NCBI GenBank assembly: GCA_964502705.1 | Contig: CAZCXZ010000001.1 | Span: forward strand, 1 to 64,000 | Origin: Berkiella sp964502705 | GTDB lineage: Bacteria; Pseudomonadota; Gammaproteobacteria; Berkiellales; Berkiellaceae | Direction: 5' to 3' | DNA: 64,000 nucleotides | Shown: positions 8,975 to 16,630 of the stretch, piece after piece | Numbering within the stretch: the stretch's first letter is position 1 | Layout of the letters: each line of letters starts with the position of its first letter | Position numbers and translations under genes: made by a program | The notes under the pieces: model-generated | What the model saw: only the letters and a program-made list of their open reading frames with translations | What the model was told of the DNA's origin: nothing | Database searches by the model: none

Positions 8975-10507
8975 CTAAAATTTAGCACTCAGCGATCGCG
9001 GTCTTGTTAGCATCGTGACTGCTGGTGCACTTTGAGAAAGATTTGCGACTTTAGCACTAAACTGCAGTGCCTTCACTTTCCTTAAGACCAAATCCTGCAA
9101 AGCACTTTCCCGTTCATAAGCAACTTCTAGATCATTCGAACAAGGATGCTCAATATTATACGTTCGCAACAGATCTGCAGATTCGGCATAAGACACATTC
9201 GGGATCACAAGCTGCTTGCCAGAACGTGTTTCAATTGAATGGCATTTATGTGAATTATGTGACACAGCTTCAATTAACTTTTCCATATCGGTGACTTCAA
9301 CACCATTCACTTTTTCAATAATTTCACCAGAAAAATCTTCATAGCCCTGTGAGTAGTGATTCTTTAGTACTGAATTGATAACGAGCAACTGCTCACTTTT
9401 GCTGGACTTTGCAGAATTAGCATACGTTCGCGACCAATCCGTTTGCAAATTTTTAGAAACCGGCTGTACCACGATCGATCCTGAAATAATAAAATACGTT
9501 GGATGCTGACCATATGCCCTTGGCAAAATAGTTTGTGTCGTAGAAAATGTATCTGTTAATTTAAACGTTTTCTCAAGTTCCTTACCTGCTCTTAATACTT
9601 TAAAGGTAATATCATCGCCCATTTTACTACTGTTAATAAGGTAGCGATAATCAACATGTTGTAGTGATTCATGTCGTACACTGCCATCATTATTCAGCGA
9701 TTTACCATTGATTGCCAAAATCACATCACCTACTTCCAACTGCCCTTTGGCACAAGAGAGTGTAGGGATACTTCTGACCAAAATACCACTTAAGTTCCCA
9801 CCCATTAGGTATTTTTCTCGCAGAAAATGGTTTTCCATCGTTTGCGTATCCAGGTTTAAAGAGGGGAATCCCATGTTTTTAGTATCAACCTGATGGACAA
9901 AATGTTTAAGGATATCCGCGGGGATCATGTAACCAATATTTTGACCACTTCTTAAACTTTGATGAACCACACCAACCACTTTATTGTTGCTATCGAGTAC
10001 CGCACCGCCACTATTGCCTGGATTAATAGGAGCACTTACTTGAGTACTTAGCATCATCTGCTCGCCATGAGCATAATAATCATTTTCGATACGAGAGACT
10101 TTGCCCGTTGTCACGCAATACCCTTCTCCACCAATCGGGAAACCATGCACTGCTACTTTCTGCATTTGTCTTGGGGTTTCTCCTATTTTAAGTGCTGCCG
10201 TTTTCTCCCAAAATGCGGGATCTTCAACTTCTAGCATGGCCAAATCACATTCGTGCCCAACCGCTTTCAGTTTTGCAGGATATTTGACAGAATCATTGGC
10301 TAGTTCAACTTCTAGAAATATAGATCCTCCCGCCACATGCGCGTTGGTCATGATTCTTTTGCCGTCAATCACAAATCCTGATCCGGTCCATTTTTCAATT
10401 GTGGGGGCTTTCCAAGGGAAGAGATAATCATAACGCAAAGCAGTGGTAAAGATTTTGACTGCGAATGGCTTGTCGATGGTTGCAGAGTGCGCCTTCTTTT
10501 TACCCAT
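8975..10507 (-). CDS. Deg9-like trypsin/PDZ serine protease without signal peptide
   Basis: A 510-residue protease of the HtrA/Deg clan, closest in layout to plant-type Deg9. From MGKKKAHS the catalytic triad is His57 (TNAHVAGG), Asp88 (ECDLAML) and Ser166 (NPGNSGG). A PDZ domain with DVILAINGKSLNNDG follows at about 250-330. A long C-terminal part (RAYGQHPTYFIISG, then a second PDZ-like segment with INVEVT-type residues at about 410-450) matches my memory of Deg9 proteins. No signal peptide or membrane segment is visible, unlike DegP/DegQ. The ATG at 10507 has a near-perfect CAGGAGGT in front; an in-frame ATG 30 nt upstream has none. Cytoplasmic or host-secreted location is open. Confidence 0.85.
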   Translation of the reverse strand: MGKKKAHSATIDKPFAVKIFTTALRYDYLFPWKAPTIEKWTGSGFVIDGKRIMTNAHVAGGSIFLEVELANDSVKYPAKLKAVGHECDLAMLEVEDPAFWEKTAALKIGETPRQMQKVAVHGFPIGGEGYCVTTGKVSRIENDYYAHGEQMMLSTQVSAPINPGNSGGAVLDSNNKVVGVVHQSLRSGQNIGYMIPADILKHFVHQVDTKNMGFPSLNLDTQTMENHFLREKYLMGGNLSGILVRSIPTLSCAKGQLEVGDVILAINGKSLNNDGSVRHESLQHVDYRYLINSSKMGDDITFKVLRAGKELEKTFKLTDTFSTTQTILPRAYGQHPTYFIISGSIVVQPVSKNLQTDWSRTYANSAKSSKSEQLLVINSVLKNHYSQGYEDFSGEIIEKVNGVEVTDMEKLIEAVSHNSHKCHSIETRSGKQLVIPNVSYAESADLLRTYNIEHPCSNDLEVAYERESALQDLVLRKVKALQFSAKVANLSQSAPAVTMLTRPRSLSAKF

Positions 10508-10613
10508 GATAACCTCCTGGGGAAATAAAATTGTCACGACCTACAACCTAACTATAGTTAAGAATTTGCAAATGGGGGAAAATAGTCGATTTAAGCTGGA
10601 TATGTATTCATAG

Positions 10614-10636
10614 GAAAAAGGGGCCCGCAAGCCCCA
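10614..10636 (-). terminator. Rho-independent terminator of uup
   Basis: On the minus strand a GGGGC/GCCCC stem with a 6-nt loop is followed by five U residues, 14 nt after the uup stop codon. Confidence 0.75.
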
Positions 10637-10649
10637 TAGGCGTCTGCAT

Positions 10650-12536
10650 CTAAGCGTCTAGTTCATTCCAACGCGCATAAGCTTTTTGAAGATCTGCTTC
10701 TAATGCACTTAACTTGGCATGAGCGGCCTGGACTTCATCTTTCGGTTTATCATAAAAACCTGGTTCGCACATTTTAGCTTGCATTGCTTCTATGTCTTTT
10801 TCACATTTCTCAATAATAGACGGCAACTTTTCTAATTCACGTTGTTCATTATAACTTAATTTATTCGTCACCTTTGTTTCAGTGGCTTGCACTTTAGACT
10901 TGGTGGGTTTTTCTTCCTTTTTATTGATGGGTTTTTGTAACTGCGCTTTACGTTGTAGAAAATCACTATAACCGCCCACATTAATTGTGATCTCATTATC
11001 GGTAAATGCAATACAATGCGTTGCAATATTATCAATGAACTCACGATCATGGCTAATGATGATCACGGTGCCTGGATAATTCAGCAATAGATTTTCAAGC
11101 ACATCAAGCGATTCTATATCTAAATCGTTGGTTGGTTCATCGAGCACCAACAGATTTGCAGGTTTTGAAAATAATTTTGCAAGCAATAATCGATTTTGCT
11201 CACCACCTGATAAGGTTTTTACTTGGGCACGACATTTGGCCGGTGAAAATAGAAAATCGCCTAAATAACCCACAATATGGCGTTTTTTGCCATCAATCTC
11301 AACAAAATCGTCACCTTCAGCAACATTTCCCATCACCGTATCTTCAGGACGCAGACGATCACGTGTTTGATCAAAAAAAGCGATTTGATTAGTTGGACTA
11401 TGTTTGACATAACCTGCCGTTGGCTTCAACAACCCTAATAACAGCTTAACTAACGTGGTTTTTCCCGAACCATTTTGTCCTACAATCGCAATTTTATCGC
11501 CGCGCTGAACGGTAAAAGAAAAATCTTTAATAAGTGGCTTGTTCGTATCATAAGCAAACGATACACCCTCAGCTTGGATAACCGTCTTACCCGCAGTGCT
11601 ACTGGTTTCATTAACGGTAAAAATAGGCTTATCTTTGCGCTCACGACGCTGTGATCGTTCAATACGTAAGGCTTCTAATGCCCGTACTCTTCCTTCATTT
11701 CGAGTACGCCTAGCTTTAACACCTTGTCGTATCCATTGTTCTTCTTCTGAAAGCTTCTTGTCGAATAAAGCATTGTGCCTTTGCTCTTCAACAGCCGCAG
11801 CCTCTTTTCGAGCAAGATAACCATCATAATCGGGTGGATAGGAAGTGATCTTCCCGCGATCCAACTCGACAATACGCGTTGCCAATGCGCGAAGTAAAGC
11901 ACGATCATGGGTGATGAATATCAAGGTTTTAGGATATTGCTTCAGCATGGTTTCTAACCATGAAATCGCATCCAGATCCAAATGGTTAGTTGGTTCATCT
12001 AGTAATAAAATATCGGGCTCTTCAACCAGTGCCGCACCTAATGCGACGCGACGACGCCAGCCACCCGATAGTTGGGACATTTTCATATCTGCTGGTAAAC
12101 CCAGCGCTTGAATAACGCGATCAATACGTTGTTGAATGAGCCATCCACCACGCTGATCAATTTGATGCTGCAGTTCCGTGAGTTTATTAATCCACGCTTC
12201 ATCATGACCATCTTGTTGCATAGTGAGATGATGGTATTCCAATAAGATATCTCGCAGATCAGCCAACCCTTCAGCAACGGCTTCATAAACGGTCATTTCT
12301 GTAGATTCTGGCAACTCCTGCGCTAACATGGCAATGCGCAAATAGCTGGGCTTAATTATTTGTCCGCTATCGGCATTGATAGTTTGCGTCAAAATTCTGA
12401 ACAGCGTAGATTTACCCTCACCATTTCGTCCAATCAACGCAATCCGTTCTTGCGGTTGAATGTCAAAGTTTACATGGTCTAATAAGGGAAATTCGCCCAC
12501 TGAAAAATAAAGATCTTTTAACGTCACTAAAGCCAT
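10650..12536 (-). CDS. uup: ABC-F ATPase Uup
   Basis: Cytosolic ABC-F protein with two nucleotide-binding domains and no membrane segments, linked in E. coli to ribosome function and to precise excision of transposons. Two Walker A motifs (GRNGEGKST, GQNGSGKTT), two LSGG signatures (LSGGWRRR, LSGGEQNR) and two Walker B motifs (ILLLDEPTNHLD, LLVLDEPTNDLD) are present. The C-terminal ~90 residues form the Uup-specific coiled-coil DNA-binding domain, which separates it from EttA and other ABC-F members. Start ATG 12536 (MALVTLKD); 628 residues. Confidence 0.94.
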   Translation of the reverse strand: MALVTLKDLYFSVGEFPLLDHVNFDIQPQERIALIGRNGEGKSTLFRILTQTINADSGQIIKPSYLRIAMLAQELPESTEMTVYEAVAEGLADLRDILLEYHHLTMQQDGHDEAWINKLTELQHQIDQRGGWLIQQRIDRVIQALGLPADMKMSQLSGGWRRRVALGAALVEEPDILLLDEPTNHLDLDAISWLETMLKQYPKTLIFITHDRALLRALATRIVELDRGKITSYPPDYDGYLARKEAAAVEEQRHNALFDKKLSEEEQWIRQGVKARRTRNEGRVRALEALRIERSQRRERKDKPIFTVNETSSTAGKTVIQAEGVSFAYDTNKPLIKDFSFTVQRGDKIAIVGQNGSGKTTLVKLLLGLLKPTAGYVKHSPTNQIAFFDQTRDRLRPEDTVMGNVAEGDDFVEIDGKKRHIVGYLGDFLFSPAKCRAQVKTLSGGEQNRLLLAKLFSKPANLLVLDEPTNDLDIESLDVLENLLLNYPGTVIIISHDREFIDNIATHCIAFTDNEITINVGGYSDFLQRKAQLQKPINKKEEKPTKSKVQATETKVTNKLSYNEQRELEKLPSIIEKCEKDIEAMQAKMCEPGFYDKPKDEVQAAHAKLSALEADLQKAYARWNELDA

Positions 12537-12724
12537 AAACACATCGTACCAATGTCACACGGAATAATCGGCGAGTATACCGAATTTTGGCCAACAATGA
12601 CAACACATGCCACTTTAGGCAAATCGTATGGAAGTAGGAAATAATGGATGAAATTTCCCTGTTGATAATGCCTCACTCTGCCGATTAAATAATATAAGTT
12701 TACCAGTGCAATCGAAAGCTGATA

Positions 12725-13483
12725 ATGCAACCAGAAATCTCCTTTAATGAGCTTGCTGATGCCATTCAAAACCAGAAAATTAAAATGGTCTATCAGCCTC
12801 TTGTGAACATACACGAAGCAAATGAAATTGTCGGGTTCGAAGCATTAGTACGATTACAATCGGAACAAGGGGATCACATTACGGCGGATTCGATTGTTAG
12901 TTTGTCTGAGCAATATCATTTAATCAATCAATTAACACGCTGTGTGATTTCTCAAGGTCTAGCGGGTTTTCTACAGCTACTTCCCCGATTTCCGAATGCT
13001 TACCTTGCTATCAATTTATCAGCATCGGATATCGATCATGCGATGATTCAATATCTTTGGGAAACGATGCGCATTTTACAGATTGCACATTCTCAAGTGA
13101 TGATTGAATTAACTGAACGTGTCGCCATGACTCAACAAGCAAGCCAACATATAAAAACCTTACGTACTGCGGGTCATCGCTTAAGTATTGATGATTTTGG
13201 CTCAGGATCTTCTAATGTAAGGTACTTGCAAGATCTAACACCCGATATTGTTAAAATTGATAAAGCATTTGTTGACTGGTCAGGTAATGAAGGGCCAGTA
13301 TCCACTTTGTTAACTCAACTGATTACTATTGGTAAAACCTTACATGCCAAAGTTGTGGTTGAGGGGGTTGAAACTAAATCTCAAGCCGATCGAATTGTGG
13401 CTTGTGGCGCGCATTTTGGTCAGGGATATTATTGGTACCCTCCTCTGTCTATCTCAGAAATTCTTCAATTGAAAAAAGAGTAA
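12725..13483 (+). CDS. Stand-alone EAL-domain c-di-GMP phosphodiesterase
   Basis: A 252-residue protein made of an EAL domain only, which hydrolyses cyclic di-GMP to pGpG. Catalytic motifs look complete: FEALVR (Glu39), the Asn in INLS, ELTER, DDFGSG, VKIDKAFV, VEGVET and GQGYYWYPP. No sensor, GGDEF or membrane part is present, so it is predicted active and cytosolic with input from elsewhere. It stands alone between leftward genes, with a weak ribosome site. The assembly ATPase of the pilus cluster at 27359-29047 has a c-di-GMP-binding domain, a possible target of this signal. Confidence 0.92.
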   Translation: MQPEISFNELADAIQNQKIKMVYQPLVNIHEANEIVGFEALVRLQSEQGDHITADSIVSLSEQYHLINQLTRCVISQGLAGFLQLLPRFPNAYLAINLSASDIDHAMIQYLWETMRILQIAHSQVMIELTERVAMTQQASQHIKTLRTAGHRLSIDDFGSGSSNVRYLQDLTPDIVKIDKAFVDWSGNEGPVSTLLTQLITIGKTLHAKVVVEGVETKSQADRIVACGAHFGQGYYWYPPLSISEILQLKKE

Positions 13484-13503
13484 AAATTGACTTCTGACGC
13501 TCG

Positions 13504-13782
13504 CTATTTCTTCTCAAGATTATTTTTGTGCCCTGAATATAACGTCAATGACACCCAAGTTAAATAATAAATAAAAACCGGCTTTATTAGAAAATTTACC
13601 ACCAATAACCCTCGGAAAAACCAATCATGCGTTGCCCATAATAGCTTGGCATATTTAACAATGGTCATCTCTTTTTGTAATGGCAAAAAAAGGTAACAAG
13701 AAATTTTATAAATAATATAAAAACCGATAGCAGCACATACCATTGCAAGCACATGATAAATGGCGTACTTATTTCTTCGCAT
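13504..13782 (-). CDS. Small membrane protein of unknown function
   Basis: A 92-residue protein starting MRRNKYAIYHVL with two strong hydrophobic helices (about 7-28 and 50-75). It overlaps the end of the MFS gene by 14 nt in the same direction, so the two are translationally coupled. No family recognised. The longer reading from 13827 is unlikely because it runs back into the MFS gene. A role accessory to the transporter is only inference. Confidence 0.6.
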   Translation of the reverse strand: MRRNKYAIYHVLAMVCAAIGFYIIYKISCYLFLPLQKEMTIVKYAKLLWATHDWFFRGLLVVNFLIKPVFIYYLTWVSLTLYSGHKNNLEKK

Positions 13783-14974
13783 ATTTCCAAAATCCTGGCA
13801 AGAATAATGTACAAATGCAAACCCCAACGATACTCAGCGTACCACCCAGTGTTATCGCTTGGTGAAGTCCAAAAACCGATGCCATTAAGCCTGCTTGCGC
13901 ATTCCCTAGTAGCGGCCCACTCATGTAACTGATCATTTCTAAACTTGCCATTCTGCCACGTATTTTATCAGGAATGGTTTCATTCCAGATGGTTGTTCTA
14001 AATATACCGCTAACACAATCCGCACCTCCTGCAATCGCTAAACATAACAACATTAGCCATGGATCCATGGCAACGCCAAAGGCAATAATAGCAGCCCCCC
14101 ATAACAGCGCCGCGCAGATCACCGCCTTACCATGACGGATGATTTTTCTTGTCCATCCACTGAACACCGTGATAATGAGTGCACCAACAGCCGGCGCAGA
14201 ATAGAGCAGCCCAAGCCATTTCGTATTATGGAGTGTTCCTGCAATCGCGGGATATAGTGCATTGGGCATCGCAAATACCACCGCCGCAAAATCAACGACA
14301 TAAGTTCCTAATATTTCCGGTCTACTTAAAGCATAACGGATAGCTTCCATTACACTTTTTAGTGATGGTGGCTGCTGTGTTTCCAATGGCGGCATTGATT
14401 TAATCATCGCAATCGCAGCTATTGAAAACACAAACGTGATCAGATCCAATGCAAACGTCCAAGCCAATCCAAAACTGGCAATACAGATACCCGCGACAGC
14501 GGGTCCACCAATCATCCCAACCGTTGCTTTAAACGTCGATAAAATCGCAGCTGATTGAATTTCATGATGCTTCACTAAGCGTGGCGTCATTGCATCTAAT
14601 GAAGGTCGGTGGATGCCATTTAAAGCAGATAAACAAGCTGCGACAATGTATATAAGCACGATGCTAGGATGTGCTGCCAACGTATTCATTAATAAAATTG
14701 CGCACCCAAGTGCCATGCCAACTTCTGCGTAAATCAGCAACTTTCTTCTATCCATCACGTCCGCTAAAGCGCCCCCAACAAAGGCGGTTAGCAATAAAGG
14801 AACGAGTTCGACGATCCCTAATAATCCCACTTGCAGAGTGGAATTAGTGAGTTGAAACACCTGATAAGGTAAAGCCACGAAGCTCATCATCGTGCCAAAA
14901 AAGGAGATAAATTGGCCAAAATATAAATAGCGAAAATCGCGATTATTTTTAAGGGGGGAAAGATCCAAAAGCAT
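13769..14974 (-). CDS. MFS transporter, EntS-like exporter family
   Basis: A 401-residue major facilitator with about 12 membrane helices. The N-terminus (SPLKNNRDFRYLYFGQFISFFG) and the loop 2-3 motif (GGALADVMDRRKLL) resemble the MFS_3/EntS group of exporters. The substrate is not evident. The only candidate partner is the small membrane protein overlapping its 3' end. Confidence 0.85.
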   Translation of the reverse strand: MLLDLSPLKNNRDFRYLYFGQFISFFGTMMSFVALPYQVFQLTNSTLQVGLLGIVELVPLLLTAFVGGALADVMDRRKLLIYAEVGMALGCAILLMNTLAAHPSIVLIYIVAACLSALNGIHRPSLDAMTPRLVKHHEIQSAAILSTFKATVGMIGGPAVAGICIASFGLAWTFALDLITFVFSIAAIAMIKSMPPLETQQPPSLKSVMEAIRYALSRPEILGTYVVDFAAVVFAMPNALYPAIAGTLHNTKWLGLLYSAPAVGALIITVFSGWTRKIIRHGKAVICAALLWGAAIIAFGVAMDPWLMLLCLAIAGGADCVSGIFRTTIWNETIPDKIRGRMASLEMISYMSGPLLGNAQAGLMASVFGLHQAITLGGTLSIVGVCICTLFLPGFWKYAKK

Positions 14975-15039
14975 AATTGAAGCCTAGCATGCTAACAAAT
15001 AACATTTTTTTGCCAGCATACCTCAAGTTTCCTGGGAAG

Positions 15040-15354
15040 TTAATGGCATTCTTTCTTTTGAATGTTAACCATTAGCGGCCGCGGACCGATTAATCGAGGG
15101 TGCGATGGTTGCTTATCCATAGAAGACACATTCACCAATAGCTCGCACTTATTGGTTTTCAGCATGTAGCCATCCTCTGTTGTCTGGGTTATAGACTTTA
15201 CCCAGTCGGCACTGTCAAGCTGCTCATACACTTCTTTTGATTCAATAATTACTTTCAGTCGACGTAAACTCTCCGCTGCTGGAGGTAACGCCGCAAAAGC
15301 GTTACTGGTTAGCAGCAGCAAGCAGAATAGGCTCCATAGCTGTTTTTTTTTCAT
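15040..15354 (-). CDS. Small secreted protein of unknown function
   Basis: A 104-residue protein with a clear Sec signal peptide (MKKKQLWSLFCLLLLTSNAFA, cleavage before ALPPA) and a mature domain of about 83 residues with two Cys that could form a disulfide. Strong AAGGA ribosome site. No family recognised; it is 23 nt downstream of the aminopeptidase gene on the same strand and may be co-transcribed with it. Confidence 0.7.
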   Translation of the reverse strand: MKKKQLWSLFCLLLLTSNAFAALPPAAESLRRLKVIIESKEVYEQLDSADWVKSITQTTEDGYMLKTNKCELLVNVSSMDKQPSHPRLIGPRPLMVNIQKKECH

Positions 15355-15377
15355 AGCAAATCCTTTTGCTAAATCTG

Positions 15378-16328
15378 TTAACGATGAATAGTTAGCATCT
15401 TCTCCGTTGCAGTCACTAACGCATCGACAATCCCAGGTTCTTGCGAAGAATGTCCGGCATCTCGAATAACATAAAGTTCACTGCCAGGCCAAGCAAGATG
15501 TAAGGCTCGTGCACTTTCGAAGGGACAAATCATATCGTAGCGACCATGCACAATAATCCCAGGGATCCCTTCAAGCTTATAGGCATCTCGTAAAATTTGA
15601 TTTTGCGCTATAAAGCATGCGTTCATAAAAAAGTGCGTTTCAATCGCCGCTAAACTTGCCGCGGTATGTGATTGCGTAAAGCGTTCCACTACTGCTTTAC
15701 AAGGATGTAAAGTGGCACATTGACCTTCCCATTGTGCCCAATGCTTTGCCGCATTCATACGTGCCAACTCGTCTGTTCCTGTCAGGCGTTTATAATAAGC
15801 ACTGATCAGATTATCTCTTTCTTCTTCTGGGATAGGTAAAACAAACTCTTCCCAATAATCTGGAAAAATCGCTTTCGCACCACTTTCATATAACCAACGT
15901 AACTCTTGTTGGCGCCCCAGAAAGATACCTCGCAATATTAATCCCATGACATTCTCGGGATGCTTTTGCGCATACAGTAAACTTAAGGTTGAACCCCAAG
16001 AACCCCCAAATAATAACCATTGTTTGATATTGAAATAACCCCTGATTGCTTCTATGTCACTTAATAAAGCTTGAGTTGTATTGTTTTCTAAACTGCCATG
16101 AGGCGTTGAGTGCCCGCATCCTCGTTGATCAAACAAGATGATACGATAGCGCTCGGGATCAAAAAATCGGCGATCGTCAGGTGATGTTCCTGCGCCAGGC
16201 CCTCCATGTACAAACAAGATAGGCAATCCATCAGGTGAGCCACTCTCTTCAACATACAAGGTATGCAGGGTATCGACTTTCAACTGATGTTGCGCATAGG
16301 GTTTGATGGGCGGATATAATGGTTTCAT
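15378..16328 (-). CDS. pip: Proline iminopeptidase (S33 family)
   Basis: Alpha/beta-hydrolase releasing N-terminal proline from peptides. Full-length at 316 residues. Shows the oxyanion HGGPGAG motif, DQRGCGHSTPHG, the nucleophile GGSWGS (Ser about 110), the acid in IVHGRYDMICP and the catalytic His in DAGHSS. No signal peptide, so cytosolic. AAGGAATG ribosome site. Confidence 0.95.
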   Translation of the reverse strand: MKPLYPPIKPYAQHQLKVDTLHTLYVEESGSPDGLPILFVHGGPGAGTSPDDRRFFDPERYRIILFDQRGCGHSTPHGSLENNTTQALLSDIEAIRGYFNIKQWLLFGGSWGSTLSLLYAQKHPENVMGLILRGIFLGRQQELRWLYESGAKAIFPDYWEEFVLPIPEEERDNLISAYYKRLTGTDELARMNAAKHWAQWEGQCATLHPCKAVVERFTQSHTAASLAAIETHFFMNACFIAQNQILRDAYKLEGIPGIIVHGRYDMICPFESARALHLAWPGSELYVIRDAGHSSQEPGIVDALVTATEKMLTIHR

Positions 16329-16409
16329 GAAACATTCCTTCGTCCGTGTGACTCAGTATCATGTTTTATTGTGTCTGAAATGATAGCTTTAAGCTACTTT
16401 AGGTATCAT

Positions 16410-16545
16410 GAAATGGAGAATGGCTTACAGCGCATTTGGCATTCTCCCTCTAGAAGCATCGCATTAGGCAATGCGATACTGGCAAGGTCAATCTCCAACC
16501 GACCATAATTCGGATTAGCCCGGGACCCCTCCCGGGCTTTTTTTT
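16410..16545 (+). ncRNA. Candidate small RNA with four stem-loops and terminator
   Basis: No gene lies in 16329-16630, but the plus strand carries consecutive hairpins. They are GGAGAATG/CATTCTCC (16415-22 with 16440-47), ATCGCATT/AATGCGAT with a 4-nt loop (16458-65 with 16470-77), a short CCGA/TCGG (16499-502 with 16510-13) and an intrinsic terminator (16517-45). No rightward protein gene precedes that terminator, so it implies a short non-coding transcript. A TATCAT box at 16404-09 and the palindrome TAGCTT-T-AAGCTA at 16384-96 could be promoter elements. I do not recognise it as 6S, 4.5S, tmRNA or an RsmY/Z type. Confidence 0.45.
16517..16545 (+). terminator. Strong intrinsic terminator (end of candidate small RNA)
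   Basis: AGCCCGGG/CCCGGGCT stem with a 6-nt loop, followed by eight U residues on the plus strand. Textbook Rho-independent form. Confidence 0.85.
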
Positions 16546-16550
16546 GCTTG

Positions 16551-16603
16551 TCCGGCGTAGCTCGTCAAAGCTTACGAAGTAAGCGATGACGAACGAAGAC
16601 GGA
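16551..16603. repeat. REP-like imperfect palindrome
   Basis: Two 25-nt arms (16551-16575 and 16579-16603) around a GAA loop. TCCG, TCGTCA and GCTTAC match perfectly in both arms, with scattered mismatches between. It resembles the short palindromic elements dispersed between genes in many host-associated bacteria. No second copy found by eye in this window. It has no U-tract in either direction, so it is not a simple terminator. Confidence 0.5.
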
Positions 16604-16630
16604 GCAGGTAATTAGCTTAGATGAACTAGA

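Noticed and set aside
16384..16396. LetA/GacA-type site for an RsmY/Z RNA
   Set aside because: TAGCTT-T-AAGCTA does not match the TNAG...CTNA consensus and the transcript has too few GGA loops for a CsrA sponge.
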